Assembly (NCBI RefSeq): GCF_014648355.1
Contig: NZ_BMQY01000005.1
Span: forward strand, 248,001-312,000
DNA from: Couchioplanes azureus
GTDB lineage: Bacteria > Actinomycetota > Actinomycetes > Mycobacteriales > Micromonosporaceae
Reading direction: 5' to 3'
DNA length: 64,000 nt
Shown in pieces: positions 16,606 through 25,551 of this stretch (position 1 is its first letter; each line of letters starts with the position of its first letter). Both the position numbers and the translations under genes were made by a program. The notes beneath the pieces are model-generated. The model ran no database searches and was not told where the DNA came from. It saw nothing but the letters and a program-made list of their open reading frames with translations.

Positions 16606-17271
16606 CTAGACCAGTCGACGATCCGCCGCCCATCTCGACAGTTCATAGCGGTTGGACATCTGCAGTTTCCGCAACACGTTCGACACATGCGTCTCCACCG
16701 TCTTGATGGAGATGAACAGCTCCTTGGCGATCTCCTTGTACGCGTACCCCCGCGCCAGCAACCGCAGCACCTCCCGCTCGCGGTTGGTGAGCTGATCGAG
16801 CTCCGGATCGGCCACCGGGACGTCCGGACGCGCGGCGAAGGCGTCCAGCACGAAGCCGGCCAGCCGGGGGCTGAACACCGCGTCGCCGTCGGCCACCCGC
16901 CGGACCGCCGCGGCCAGCTCGTCGGGCGAGATGGTCTTCGTGACGTAGCCGCGGGCGCCGGCCCGGATCAGCCCGATCACGTCCTCCGCGGCGTCGGACA
17001 CCGACAGCGCCAGGAACTTGACCTGCGGGTGCGTACGCCGCATCGCGTCCAGCACGGCCCGGCCCCCGCCGTCGGGCATGTGCACGTCGAGCAGCACCAC
17101 GTCGGGCTCGGTCGCGGCGATGCGGGCGACCGCCTCGGCCACGGAGCTCGCCTCCCCCACCACGTCGACGTGCACGCCCAGCTCGGCACGGACGCCGGCC
17201 CGGAACATCGCGTGGTCGTCCACGAGGAAGACGCGCAGGCGGCGGCCCTCCTCGGCGGTGGTCTCGGTCAT
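16606..17271 (-). CDS. NarL/FixJ-family response regulator
   Basis: A 221-residue two-component regulator. The receiver domain has the acidic pair D18-D19 (FLVDDHAMFRAGV), phospho-acceptor D62 in LLDVHMPDGGG and the lysine in GYVTKTISPDEL. The LuxR-type HTH covers about residues 158-221 (LTNREREVLRLLARGYAYKE, then FISIKTVETHVSNVLRKLQM). All receiver residues needed for phosphorylation are present. Its start overlaps the stop of the adjacent kinase by 4 nt (ATGA), so the pair is co-translated, kinase first. It probably controls the divergent PspC/LiaF-like genes. Confidence 0.95.
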   Translation of the reverse strand: MTETTAEEGRRLRVFLVDDHAMFRAGVRAELGVHVDVVGEASSVAEAVARIAATEPDVVLLDVHMPDGGGRAVLDAMRRTHPQVKFLALSVSDAAEDVIGLIRAGARGYVTKTISPDELAAAVRRVADGDAVFSPRLAGFVLDAFAARPDVPVADPELDQLTNREREVLRLLARGYAYKEIAKELFISIKTVETHVSNVLRKLQMSNRYELSRWAADRRLV

Positions 17272-18545
17272 CGTGCGTTCTCCTTTCCGGCGGCGACGCT
17301 GTCGCGCGAGGCGGGCAGTGTCAGGCGGACCTCCGTGCCGTCCCCCGGTTCGCTGCGGATCACGGCCTTGCCGCCGTGCCGCTGCATGCGTCCGATGATC
17401 GAGCCGCGTACGCCATGGCGGGTATCTTCCACCGCGTTCAGATCGAAGCCGGCGCCGCGGTCGCGGACGAAGACGCTCAGCTCGGCGTCCTCGACCTCCG
17501 CGTACAGCGAGACGGTCCGTACGCCCGCGTGCCGGGCCGCGTTGACCAGGGCCTCACGCGCGGCCGCCACCAGGGCAGCGACCCGCTCGTCACACTGCGT
17601 GTCGCCCACGACGACGGTCTCGACCGAGATCGCGTACGTGTCCTCGACCTCCGCGGCGGCCTGCTCGAGGGCCGCCGAGAACCGCTCGGTCGGCGACGCG
17701 GCCGGTTTGTAGAGCCAGTTGCGCAGCGAGCGTTCCTGTCCCCGGGCGAGCCGCTGCACCTCTTTGATGTCGGTGGAGTTGCGCTGGATGAGGGCGAGCG
17801 TGTGCAGCACCTGGTCGTGGATCATGGCGGCCACCTCGGCCCGCTCCTGCTCCCGGATGCGTCCCTCGCGCTCGGCCCGGAGCTGGCTGAACGTGCGCCA
17901 CAGCAGCGGCGCCACCACCACGCCGACCCCGAGCAGCCCGACCAGCGCGAAGATCACGCCGTTGAAGACCGTGGTGAGGTTGCCCTTGGGTAGGAACACC
18001 GCCAGCACGCCGATGACGCCGACCGCGACCAGTACGCCCCCGCCGATGAAGCGGAACACGAACGAGCGGCGGTCACTCTCGGCGACCACGGCGGCGAGCC
18101 AGGGGGTCTGCGAGGCGCCCTCGGTCCACTGGCTGCGCCGGGCCGGGTCGGACTGGTGCCAGATCACGCCGGCGCCGACCGCGATGACGGCGACCAGCCA
18201 GCCGACCGTCCCGGCCACGCCGTTGTCGCTGGAGACCAGCGCCTGCAGCAGCACCACGCCCAGGCCGATGGCGCCGAACGGCAACAGCAGCACGAGGTCG
18301 CGGCGGGGGGTCACCCCGGTCGGCGCCTGCAGCGGCAGCACCGCCCAGAAGACGGCGTACAGCAGCAGGCCGAGGCCGTTGAAGCCGAGCAGCACGACCA
18401 GGGCGATGCGGACCGCCGTGACCGGGATGCCCAGGTGGCGCGCGATGCCGGCCGCGACACCGGCGATGACACGGTGCTCGCGCGGCCGGTACAGGCGGCG
18501 CGTCGGCGGCGGTACGGCGGTGGCGGTGATCGCTGCGCTCCTCAC
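17268..18545 (-). CDS. Membrane sensor histidine kinase with N-terminal PspC domain
   Basis: 425 residues. An N-terminal PspC domain (REHRVIAGVAAGIARHLGIP, then an aromatic membrane helix) is followed by further membrane segments to about residue 215, then a HisKA_3 dimerisation domain with the phospho-His motif MIHDQVLHTLALIQRN. The ATPase domain has the N-box EALVNAARHAG and the G-box DRGAGFDL. It should sense envelope stress through the membrane part and phosphorylate the response regulator that overlaps its 3' end. The GTG at 18545 is the only plausible early start, and its ribosome site is weak. It is divergent from the PspC gene at 18700, and the 154-bp gap between them should hold both promoters. 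Confidence 0.93.
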   Translation of the reverse strand: MRSAAITATAVPPPTRRLYRPREHRVIAGVAAGIARHLGIPVTAVRIALVVLLGFNGLGLLLYAVFWAVLPLQAPTGVTPRRDLVLLLPFGAIGLGVVLLQALVSSDNGVAGTVGWLVAVIAVGAGVIWHQSDPARRSQWTEGASQTPWLAAVVAESDRRSFVFRFIGGGVLVAVGVIGVLAVFLPKGNLTTVFNGVIFALVGLLGVGVVVAPLLWRTFSQLRAEREGRIREQERAEVAAMIHDQVLHTLALIQRNSTDIKEVQRLARGQERSLRNWLYKPAASPTERFSAALEQAAAEVEDTYAISVETVVVGDTQCDERVAALVAAAREALVNAARHAGVRTVSLYAEVEDAELSVFVRDRGAGFDLNAVEDTRHGVRGSIIGRMQRHGGKAVIRSEPGDGTEVRLTLPASRDSVAAGKENAR

Positions 18546-18699
18546 GGGCGGTGCGGAAGGGTGACGGTTCGATCGTCACACGTCCGCCCACGCCGGGCCA
18601 CGGGGAACTTCCCCCATGACGGGTACCCCCGGATCTCAGGGTGGTGTCAGGGTCGCCGCCTGAGGCGGGCCGGGCCGCCCGGAGGCCAGTATCGAAGCC

Positions 18700-20388
18700 A
18701 TGACCGACGAAGCTGCCCAGTCCCGCGATGCTGCCGGGTCGTCGCAGGACGCTCCGGCACCTTCCGCCGCTCCTCCCGCCGGGAACGCGCCACCGTGGTT
18801 CACCGCGCCGGACGGCCCGACCTTCTCGCGGGAGCAGCTCATCCGTCCCGCCCGCGGCCGCTACATCGCCGGTGTCTGCGCCGCGATCGCCCGCGCCACC
18901 AACACCGACCCGGTGCTCTGGCGGGTGCTCCTCGCCGTGCTGGGCTTCTTCGGCGGCGTCGGCGTGCTCGTCTACCTGCTCGGCTGGCTGCTGATCCCGG
19001 CCGAGGGCGACACCGCCTCCCCGGTCGAGTCGCTGCTCGGCCGCGGCCGCTCGGCGATGGCCCCGCTCTCGGTGGTGCTGCTCGGCGCCACGGCGGTGCT
19101 GACCTTCGCCTTCATCGTGCGCGACGGCTTCCGCGCCACGTTGCTCGCGACCGCCGTGCTGCTGTGCGGCGCCCTGGTCCTCAGGAAGTCCGCCAGGCCG
19201 GCGGGCTCCGGGGCGGCCGCGGGGGCGGCGGCGAGCGATCCGTGGGCCGCGACCGCCACGTTTCCCGCGGCGCCGCCCGCCGCATCCGGCGCCGGCGCGG
19301 CGCCGGCTTCCGGGCCGGGTGACAAGGCTTCCCGGCCGGACGACGGGCCTTCCGCGCCGGATGACGAGCCGACGACCGCGTTCGCGCCCGCCGGCGGTCC
19401 GGCGCCCGCCTCGGCACCGGCCGGCGAGCCGGTGACCGCGCCGCTGCCCCCGATGCCGCCGCTGACGCCCGCGGCCGGAGCCGCCGACGCCGGAACCACC
19501 GCGGCCGGAGCCGCCACAGGCGGGGCTGCCACCGTGGGAGCGGCCGCCGCCGGAGCCGCCGCGGCCGGGGTCACCGCGGGGGTCACCGCGGGCACGGCGG
19601 CGGGGCCGCACGAGCCGCCGCAGCCCCCGAGGTTCGGGCCGCCGTCCGGAGGCTTCCGGCCGCCGTTCGCGCCGCACGGGCCGTGGGCGCAGGGCCCGGG
19701 GCAGCAGCCGCACGGTCCCTGGGCGCACGGGCCGGGGCACCCGCCGCAGCCGCCGCAGCCGGCGAAGCCGCCCAAGCCCCCGAAGCCGCCGCGCGAACGC
19801 TCCAAGCTGGGCCGGATCACCTTCTTCGGCGTCGTGGTCGTGATGGGCGTGCTGGCGCTGTTCGACCTGTCCGGGGCCCCGATCCCGGTGTCCGGATACT
19901 TCGCGGCCGCCCTGGCCACCATCGCCCTGGGACTCATCGTCGGCGCCTGGTTCGGCCGGGCCCGCGGCCTGATCTTCCTCGCCGTCCTCGCCACTCTCGG
20001 CCTGTCCATCTCCTCCGGCGCGGAGGAGTTCGGCGGGCAGTTCGCCAACAACTCGTACCGGCCGCAGAGCCTCGCGGCCGTCGCCGACCGGTACGACTTC
20101 ACGGTGGGTACCGCCACCCTCGACCTGCGCGCGCTGGACTTCACGGGCCACGACCAGGCGGTCACGGTGGCCATGAAGTTCGGCCAGGTCAGGGTGCTGC
20201 TGCCGGACAAGGTCGACGCGAGCACGAGCGTCTCGATGAACGACGGCCGGGCGGTGGTCTACGGCAAGGAGACGACCGGCCACCTCAACCTGCAGGGCGC
20301 CACCGACCTCGGCCCCGACGGTGCGGGCGGCGGCAACCTGAGGCTGACGATCCAGATGGAAGCGGGCAACGTGGAGGTGACCCGGTGA
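18700..20388 (+). CDS. PspC-domain membrane protein with LiaF-like C-terminal domain
   Basis: 562 residues in four parts: a PspC domain at about 47-105 (RPARGRYIAGVCAAIARATN plus helix), two more membrane helices to about 160, a 200-residue Ala/Pro/Gly-rich linker, then two membrane helices and a C-terminal beta domain (DFTVGTATLDLRALDF, then VAMKFGQVRVLLPDKV) like those of LiaF/DUF2154 proteins. LiaF-type proteins hold LiaRS kinases inactive, so this one may restrain the divergent PspC kinase. The ATG follows GGAGG with a longish gap. The linker is low complexity and its length may vary between strains. Confidence 0.85.
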   Translation: MTDEAAQSRDAAGSSQDAPAPSAAPPAGNAPPWFTAPDGPTFSREQLIRPARGRYIAGVCAAIARATNTDPVLWRVLLAVLGFFGGVGVLVYLLGWLLIPAEGDTASPVESLLGRGRSAMAPLSVVLLGATAVLTFAFIVRDGFRATLLATAVLLCGALVLRKSARPAGSGAAAGAAASDPWAATATFPAAPPAASGAGAAPASGPGDKASRPDDGPSAPDDEPTTAFAPAGGPAPASAPAGEPVTAPLPPMPPLTPAAGAADAGTTAAGAATGGAATVGAAAAGAAAAGVTAGVTAGTAAGPHEPPQPPRFGPPSGGFRPPFAPHGPWAQGPGQQPHGPWAHGPGHPPQPPQPAKPPKPPKPPRERSKLGRITFFGVVVVMGVLALFDLSGAPIPVSGYFAAALATIALGLIVGAWFGRARGLIFLAVLATLGLSISSGAEEFGGQFANNSYRPQSLAAVADRYDFTVGTATLDLRALDFTGHDQAVTVAMKFGQVRVLLPDKVDASTSVSMNDGRAVVYGKETTGHLNLQGATDLGPDGAGGGNLRLTIQMEAGNVEVTR

Positions 20389-20771
20389 AGCCGCACCGTA
20401 CCGACGGCATCTCGCTCAGTTTCGGCTTGATCTTCCTGCTGGCAGCGCTCTGGTGGGCGATCGCGAAGATCGTCACCGTACGGCTGCCCCAGCCGGGCTG
20501 GCTGGTCGCCGGCGTCCTGATCCTCTTCGGCACGGTCGGACTGCTCGGCGCGATCCGCAGCGGCCGCCGGGCCGAGGTGCCGGCGCCGGTGGCGGCGGAG
20601 GCCGAGGTCGAGACGCCCGGCGACCTGCCGCCCGAGATGCACGCCGACATCGTGCGGGAGCTGCTGAGCGACCCGGCACACCGGATCGACCTGCCGGCGG
20701 TGCCCGACGCGGGCGCGAAGGAGAGCACGGACGGGGACACCCGGCCGGACCTCTTCCGCCGGCCGGAGTGA
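20385..20771 (+). CDS. Small membrane protein co-translated with the PspC/LiaF-like protein
   Basis: 128 residues with two membrane helices (ISLSFGLIFLLAALWWAIAK and WLVAGVLILFGTVGLLGAI) and a charged cytoplasmic tail. I do not recognise a named family. Its GTG overlaps the stop of the PspC gene as GTGA, so the two proteins are made together and probably form part of the same envelope-stress module. Confidence 0.8.
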   Translation: MKPHRTDGISLSFGLIFLLAALWWAIAKIVTVRLPQPGWLVAGVLILFGTVGLLGAIRSGRRAEVPAPVAAEAEVETPGDLPPEMHADIVRELLSDPAHRIDLPAVPDAGAKESTDGDTRPDLFRRPE

Positions 20772-20782
20772 GCGGAGCGGCC

Positions 20783-20820
20783 GGGTCGCGGGTCACACCA
20801 ACGGGTGGGAACCGCGACCC
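20783..20820 (+). terminator. Possible hairpin after the PspC operon
   Basis: A 9-bp inverted repeat GGGTCGCGG/CCGCGACCC with a 20-nt interior that can itself pair (CACC with GGTG). It lies between the PspC operon and psd, so it may end the first or regulate the second. Confidence 0.4.
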
Positions 20821-20839
20821 GCGCAATATGCTCTTGCCC

Positions 20840-22084
20840 ATGACGCCGTTTCCCCCCGTCTCCGCCGCCCCCGTGACCGGCGTCGGCCCCCGTGCCGCAC
20901 GCAGTCTCACCGCCGAGTTCGCCCGCCAGAACGCGGCCACGACGGCGCTCGTGATCGGCGCCGACCACACGTCCGCCGTGCTGGCCGCGGCGCTCGAGGC
21001 GCTGCTGCCCGGCGACACGCTCATCCTCGTCGCGAGCGAGCGGAGCACCGCCGGCCCGCTCCGCGACCACATCGCCGGGCTGGGCAGCTGGATCGCCGAC
21101 CGGGTGCGGATCGTCGAGTCGCTCACCGACGCGGAGCCCGCCGACGTGGTCGTCGTCGCCGAGCCGCTGACCGGCACGGCCGAGGAGACCCGCGCCGTCC
21201 TCGACGGCCTGAGCAAATACCTCACCGACGGCGCGGTGGTCTCGGTCGCGACGCCGGCGGTCCCGGGGCGTACGGAAGGAGCGGCCGCCGAGCTGTTCCG
21301 GCAGAGCGCCCTCTTCGGCGTCGGCTCGGACCTCGTGCTCCGCAACCAGCCGCCGCTGCGCGTCCACAAGCTGCGCTTCACCCCGGCGGACACCGCGAAG
21401 GCGGCGACCCTGGCACCGGCGTACCGGCCGTCCAGCGTGCCGGTGACGCGGTCCATGCACCTGGACTCCAACGGCGTGGCCGCGGCGGGCATCGCCCTGG
21501 GCCTGGCGGCCCTGGCCCGGCGGGCGCGCCCCTCGTCCAAGCTGTGGCTGCTCCCGGCGCTGGCGGCGGCACCCGTGGCGGCCTTCTTCCGCGACCCGGA
21601 GCGCGACGTGCCGGGCGATCCCGCCGCCGTGGTGGCGGCCAGCGACGGCAAGGTCCTGTCGGTGGAGCGGCTGACCGACGAGCGCCTCGGCGACGGCGAG
21701 TTCCTGCGCATCGCGGTCTTCCTGTCGGTGCTGGACGTCCACGTCAACCGCGTGCCGGTGGCCGGCCGGGTGACCGACTACTTCGTGATCGACGGCGGCT
21801 ACGCCAACGCCATGACGGCCGCGGCGGAGCACAACGTGGCGGCGTACACGGTGCTGGACACCGACCGCGGGACCGTGGTGGTGGCCCAGCGGACGGGTCT
21901 GATCGCCCGCCGCATCGTCCAGCGCACCCCGGTGGGCACCCTGGTGGCCCGGGGCGAGCGCATGGGCCTGATCCGCTTCGGCTCCCGCACCGACGTCTAC
22001 CTCCCGGCGGACCGCGCCGAGGCGACGGTCGCGGTGGGCGACAAGGTCCGCGGCGGCACCTCGGTGATCGCCCGCTGGATCTAG
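20840..22084 (+). CDS. psd: Phosphatidylserine decarboxylase proenzyme with an extra N-terminal domain
   Basis: The decarboxylase makes phosphatidylethanolamine from phosphatidylserine at the membrane. The C-terminal part, from about residue 185, carries FFRDPERDVP, ASDGKVLSVE, the His-containing SVLDVHVNRVP and the self-cleavage pair G381-S382 in RFGSRTDVYLP, where the pyruvoyl group forms. The first 170 residues are not part of usual Psd: they look like a Rossmann-type domain (ALVIGADHTSAVLAAALEAL, then LVASERSTAGPL) resembling a methyltransferase fold without a clear catalytic motif. The ATG at 20840 is favoured, with another ATG at 20828. Convergent with pssA, the gene for the preceding pathway step. 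Confidence 0.88.
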   Translation: MTPFPPVSAAPVTGVGPRAARSLTAEFARQNAATTALVIGADHTSAVLAAALEALLPGDTLILVASERSTAGPLRDHIAGLGSWIADRVRIVESLTDAEPADVVVVAEPLTGTAEETRAVLDGLSKYLTDGAVVSVATPAVPGRTEGAAAELFRQSALFGVGSDLVLRNQPPLRVHKLRFTPADTAKAATLAPAYRPSSVPVTRSMHLDSNGVAAAGIALGLAALARRARPSSKLWLLPALAAAPVAAFFRDPERDVPGDPAAVVAASDGKVLSVERLTDERLGDGEFLRIAVFLSVLDVHVNRVPVAGRVTDYFVIDGGYANAMTAAAEHNVAAYTVLDTDRGTVVVAQRTGLIARRIVQRTPVGTLVARGERMGLIRFGSRTDVYLPADRAEATVAVGDKVRGGTSVIARWI

Positions 22085-22098
22085 CTCCCCGGGCAGGC

Positions 22099-22131
22099 AA
22101 AAGGCCCACCCGCCAGGCGGGTGGGCCTTTT
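22099..22131. terminator. Bidirectional terminator between psd and pssA
   Basis: A 15-bp stem AAAAGGCCCACCCGC with its complement and a three-base loop, with A4 at one end and T4 at the other. It lies between the two convergent phospholipid genes. Confidence 0.85.
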
Positions 22132-22141
22132 CGTGGTCTCG

Positions 22142-23119
22142 TCAGGCGCGGCGGGCCCGCACCCACATGACCGGGCCGCTGAGCAGGTAGGCGGCGACCA
22201 CCATCACGAACGTCAGCCGGGCGTCCACCAGCGCGCCCACGACGGGCAGCAGCCAGAGCCACGGCGGCAGCTTCACGATCCGGGCGAGCTTCGCGTACGG
22301 GAAGCTGGAGACCATCGCGAACGCCAGCAGGGCCACCCCGCCGAGCACCACGATCCCCGGCAGCGGCAGACCGATGAGCACCGTCAGGGCCAGCACCGCC
22401 GCGGCCATGGTCGTCGGCACGCCGGAGAAGAACTTCCCGTCCTTGGGCGACACGTTGAACCGGGCCAGCCGGATCGCCGCACAGCCCGCGACCAGCACGC
22501 ACGCCACCCCGGCCGCGGCCGTCGGCACCGTGTGCGCGAGCGAGGCGTAGACCACCACCGGCGCCGCGAGCCCGAACGAGCACATGTCGGCCAGCGAGTC
22601 CATCTGCGCGCCGAACGGGCTGGAGACGCCGAGCCGCCGGGCCAGGGCGCCGTCGAGCCCGTCGAAGGCCACGCAGGCCACCAGGCAGGCGGCGGCGAAG
22701 CGGGTCTCGCCCTGCATGGCGAGGAAGATGGCGAGCAGGCCCAGGCCGAGGCTCGCCAGGGTGCACGCGTTGACCAGCGCAAAGCTGATGCGGCGGCGGA
22801 CCGTGGGCTCGCCCGGGAGCAGCGCCCCCGAGTCGGCCTCGATCGTGACCGGCTGGGCCATGGCGACCGGCCCGTGGCTGCCCGACGTGGCCACCGTGCG
22901 GCCACGGCCGGCGACCGACACGAGCTCCGTGCCGGTGTAGATCACTTCTGCCCGGGTGGCGGTGGCGGCGCGGCCCGCTTCCGCGGATCGGCCTCCCACC
23001 CGCACCAGCAGGGCCTGCCGGGCGAGACTTCCGCCGCGGCGCAGCCGGCCTGCCCAACGACGCCCGGCGGGACGGGGACTATCCGTCGTTCGACGCCGGC
23101 GCCACGGGGTTCTCGGCAC
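22142..23119 (-). CDS. pssA: CDP-diacylglycerol--serine O-phosphatidyltransferase
   Basis: An integral membrane enzyme that makes phosphatidylserine, the substrate of the neighbouring Psd. The CDP-alcohol phosphotransferase signature is complete: DGLDGALARRLGVSSPFG followed by AQMDSLADMCSFG. About eight membrane helices follow a 90-residue basic N-terminal extension. The GTG at 23119 is chosen because GGAGGAG immediately precedes it; the frame continues upstream without support. A shorter form starting at MAQPVTIEAD is possible, since the basic extension is not part of the family core. Confidence 0.9.
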   Translation of the reverse strand: MPRTPWRRRRTTDSPRPAGRRWAGRLRRGGSLARQALLVRVGGRSAEAGRAATATRAEVIYTGTELVSVAGRGRTVATSGSHGPVAMAQPVTIEADSGALLPGEPTVRRRISFALVNACTLASLGLGLLAIFLAMQGETRFAAACLVACVAFDGLDGALARRLGVSSPFGAQMDSLADMCSFGLAAPVVVYASLAHTVPTAAAGVACVLVAGCAAIRLARFNVSPKDGKFFSGVPTTMAAAVLALTVLIGLPLPGIVVLGGVALLAFAMVSSFPYAKLARIVKLPPWLWLLPVVGALVDARLTFVMVVAAYLLSGPVMWVRARRA

Positions 23120-23368
23120 GTGCTCCTCCATCTGGGGTCGGTATGCCCGCCGGCTGCGCCGTCGCGGGGTGCTGCCCATCGCCCGTACGTCTACGGACCG
23201 TCACTAAAGCGGGTTACACAATCGCACAGCCGGGCCCTCTTGGCGAGGGACGAATCGACCGTGGTGTGCAACGACGTTCTCTGGAGTTTTGATTCCCCTC
23301 CGGTGGGCGAAGAGGCATGCATACTGCCCGGCCCTGTGACGAGTCTAACCGAGTGCCCGCAACCCTCT

Positions 23369-24265
23369 TCACCGATGAGCGCTTTCCTCAGCGAGCCGAC
23401 GCAGTGCCGACGCGGCGACTTCGGTCAGCGGAAGATCACGCGCCGTAACCTGATCGAACCAGGCCGCCGCCGCCGTGGATCCGCCCGCATCCTCCATCAC
23501 CACTGGTTCTGTCGGCCGGTCGACGGAAACGCTGAACAGGACACGGACGACATGCCAGTCCACGGGTACGCCTTCCGGGCCGAGCGCCGCGGGATCGTGC
23601 CGGTGCGAGGTGCCCACGAGGCCGGTCACCCGCCCGTGCTGCCCGGTCTCCTCGATCAGCTCCCGGGTCAGCGCGGCCTCCGGCAGCTCGCCGTGGTCGG
23701 TCCCGCCGCCGGGCAGGTGCCAGAGCCCGGCGCCCGGGTATCCGGGCGCGATCCGGGTGAGCAGGACCCGGCCGCCGGGGTCGGTGACGATCCCGTACGC
23801 GCCGAACCGCTGGTTGGTGCGTACCTGCGGCTCCGCGGGGTCCGGCGGCCGCTCGGAGGGCGGGACGGGCAGCCCGAGCGCGCCGGCCGTGAACGGCATC
23901 AGCGGCAGCTCGCCCGGGGTCACCCAGGCGACACGATCGGTCGTACCGGAGGTCTCGTCGCGGAGGCCTCCGCCCACGATCTCGACGTCGTAGATGATCC
24001 GATCGGTGTGTTCCCACGTATCCGTGTCCGGTAGCCGGAAAACGTCGGAGGTCACCGAGTGAAGTCCCACGATGCGCACCCGAAGGCCGGTCTCCTCGGC
24101 GAACTCCCGGACGACGGTGTCGTCGGGATCTTCGCCCTGCTCGACCCCGCCCCCGGGCAGGGTCCAGAGCCCGGGGAAGGCGGACAGCCCCGAGTTGTGC
24201 GCGAGCAGCGCACGTCCGGCGGCGTCGCGGCAGAGACCGTACGCTCCGATTCGTCTGATCTTCAC
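23369..24265 (-). CDS. Tandem double-Nudix hydrolase
   Basis: 298 residues made of two complete Nudix domains in a row. Each has a Nudix box of the form Gx5Ex7REUxEExGU: box 1 at residues 38-61 ending REFAEETGL and box 2 at about 186-209 ending RELIEETGQ. Both keep all the metal-binding glutamates, so both should hydrolyse nucleoside-diphosphate-linked substrates. The halves share GAYG and LWxLPGGG segments, pointing to internal duplication. The substrate cannot be told from sequence. The neighbour immediately upstream on the same strand has the same double layout. Confidence 0.9.
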   Translation of the reverse strand: MKIRRIGAYGLCRDAAGRALLAHNSGLSAFPGLWTLPGGGVEQGEDPDDTVVREFAEETGLRVRIVGLHSVTSDVFRLPDTDTWEHTDRIIYDVEIVGGGLRDETSGTTDRVAWVTPGELPLMPFTAGALGLPVPPSERPPDPAEPQVRTNQRFGAYGIVTDPGGRVLLTRIAPGYPGAGLWHLPGGGTDHGELPEAALTRELIEETGQHGRVTGLVGTSHRHDPAALGPEGVPVDWHVVRVLFSVSVDRPTEPVVMEDAGGSTAAAAWFDQVTARDLPLTEVAASALRRLAEESAHR

Positions 24266-24365
24266 CCGGCCAGGCTATCCGGGCGTAGCGTCGCGGCCCC
24301 CTCCCCGCTGCGTCCCCGGGGTGGCTTCCGCCCGCCGCTTCGCACCATCCGGCCCCGCTGCGTCA

Positions 24366-25322
24366 TCAGAGGAGGCCGGCGGCCCGGAGCGCCTCGGCGG
24401 TAACCTCGGTGAGCTGATCGGCGGGCAGGGCGGCGACCTCCGCGAGCGCCATCCAGCGCGCCTCGGACGTGGAGCCGCCGACGTCCCCGACCGTCACCTC
24501 GGTGGGCGCGTCGACGGCGACCCGGTAGAAGGCCCGGACGCCGTGCCAGTCGATCGGATAGCCCTCGGGGCCCAGCGAGGCCGCGTCGCGGTGGCTGGCG
24601 ACGCCGAGCAGCTCGACCAGGCGCCCCTGCTGCCCGGTTTCCTCGACGAGCTCGCGGATCAGGGCGGTGCCGGGTTGTTCGCCGTAGTCGGTTCCGCCGC
24701 CGGGCAGGTGCCAGCAGCCCTCGCCCGGGTAGCCCGGGGCCACGCGGGTCAGCAGCAGCCGGTCGTGGGGGTCGGTCGCGATGGCGTACGCGGCGAAGCG
24801 CTGCGCGCGGTGCAGCCCGTCCGGCCCCGGATAGGCGTAGAAGGACGGGAAGTCGGGGACCTCCTCGGGCCGCAGGTCGGCGCTGGCGGCGGGCAGCCCC
24901 AGCGCGGCGGCGGTGAACGGGCGCAGCCGCAGCTCCTGCGCCTCCTCGAGGGTGTGCCAGCGGGCCATGTCGGTCGGCTGGCCCACCCGGTCGATCAGGT
25001 TGCCGCCGCGCACGGACACCTCGTAGACGAGGCGATCGGTGTGGATCGTGACGCCGCGGTGCGGCAGGGACCGCATGTCGGCCAGCACGTCGCGCAACCC
25101 GGTGACGGCGACCGACAGCCCGGTCTCCGCGGCGGTCTCCCGGACGACGGTGTGGTTCGGGTCCTCGCCGTGGTCGACGGCGCCGCCGGGCAGGGACCAG
25201 ACGCCGGGCGTGCCGGAGCGGGCCGAGGCCCGGACGAGTAGGACGCGGCCGTGGGGATCGGTCGCGACGGCGTATGCCGCAATCCTGCGGAGCGGCTCCA
25301 GTGCGGGGGTCACGGGCGGCAT
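24366..25322 (-). CDS. Tandem double-Nudix protein, first box altered
   Basis: 318 residues, again two Nudix domains. Box 2 (RELVEETGQ, with GGGTDYGEQPG before it) is intact. Box 1 at residues 46-69 reads RETAAETGL: the first of the two key glutamates is replaced by A65, which should weaken metal binding and activity in that half. Its second domain is very like the second domain of the downstream double-Nudix protein (APGYPG, WHLPGGGTD, IDWHGVR against VDWHVVR), so the two genes are paralogues. They are 100 bp apart in the same orientation and may share a transcript. Confidence 0.9.
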   Translation of the reverse strand: MPPVTPALEPLRRIAAYAVATDPHGRVLLVRASARSGTPGVWSLPGGAVDHGEDPNHTVVRETAAETGLSVAVTGLRDVLADMRSLPHRGVTIHTDRLVYEVSVRGGNLIDRVGQPTDMARWHTLEEAQELRLRPFTAAALGLPAASADLRPEEVPDFPSFYAYPGPDGLHRAQRFAAYAIATDPHDRLLLTRVAPGYPGEGCWHLPGGGTDYGEQPGTALIRELVEETGQQGRLVELLGVASHRDAASLGPEGYPIDWHGVRAFYRVAVDAPTEVTVGDVGGSTSEARWMALAEVAALPADQLTEVTAEALRAAGLL

Positions 25323-25551
25323 CTTGCCCGGTTTATGTTAACTCTGGGAAACGTCTGTCGGATTCCTGACAGGGCGATAGCCCTCAGTAATCGCAGTTCA
25401 GGGCGGTTCTGCGCACCGAGCGCAACAGGTGCGTAACAGACAGCAATACCCCCATACCGGTTCGTCCCCGGGCGACCCCGGCAGGGGAATCAGGGTCGGA
25501 CTCCGGGCGTTCACCGAGGCCGCCGGGCGCGCCACGGCCGACTCTGGAGAC

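Noticed and set aside
22121..24034. A 637-codon plus-strand frame opposite pssA and the first double-Nudix gene
   Set aside because: It is antisense to genes with clear motifs and contains no recognisable domain itself.
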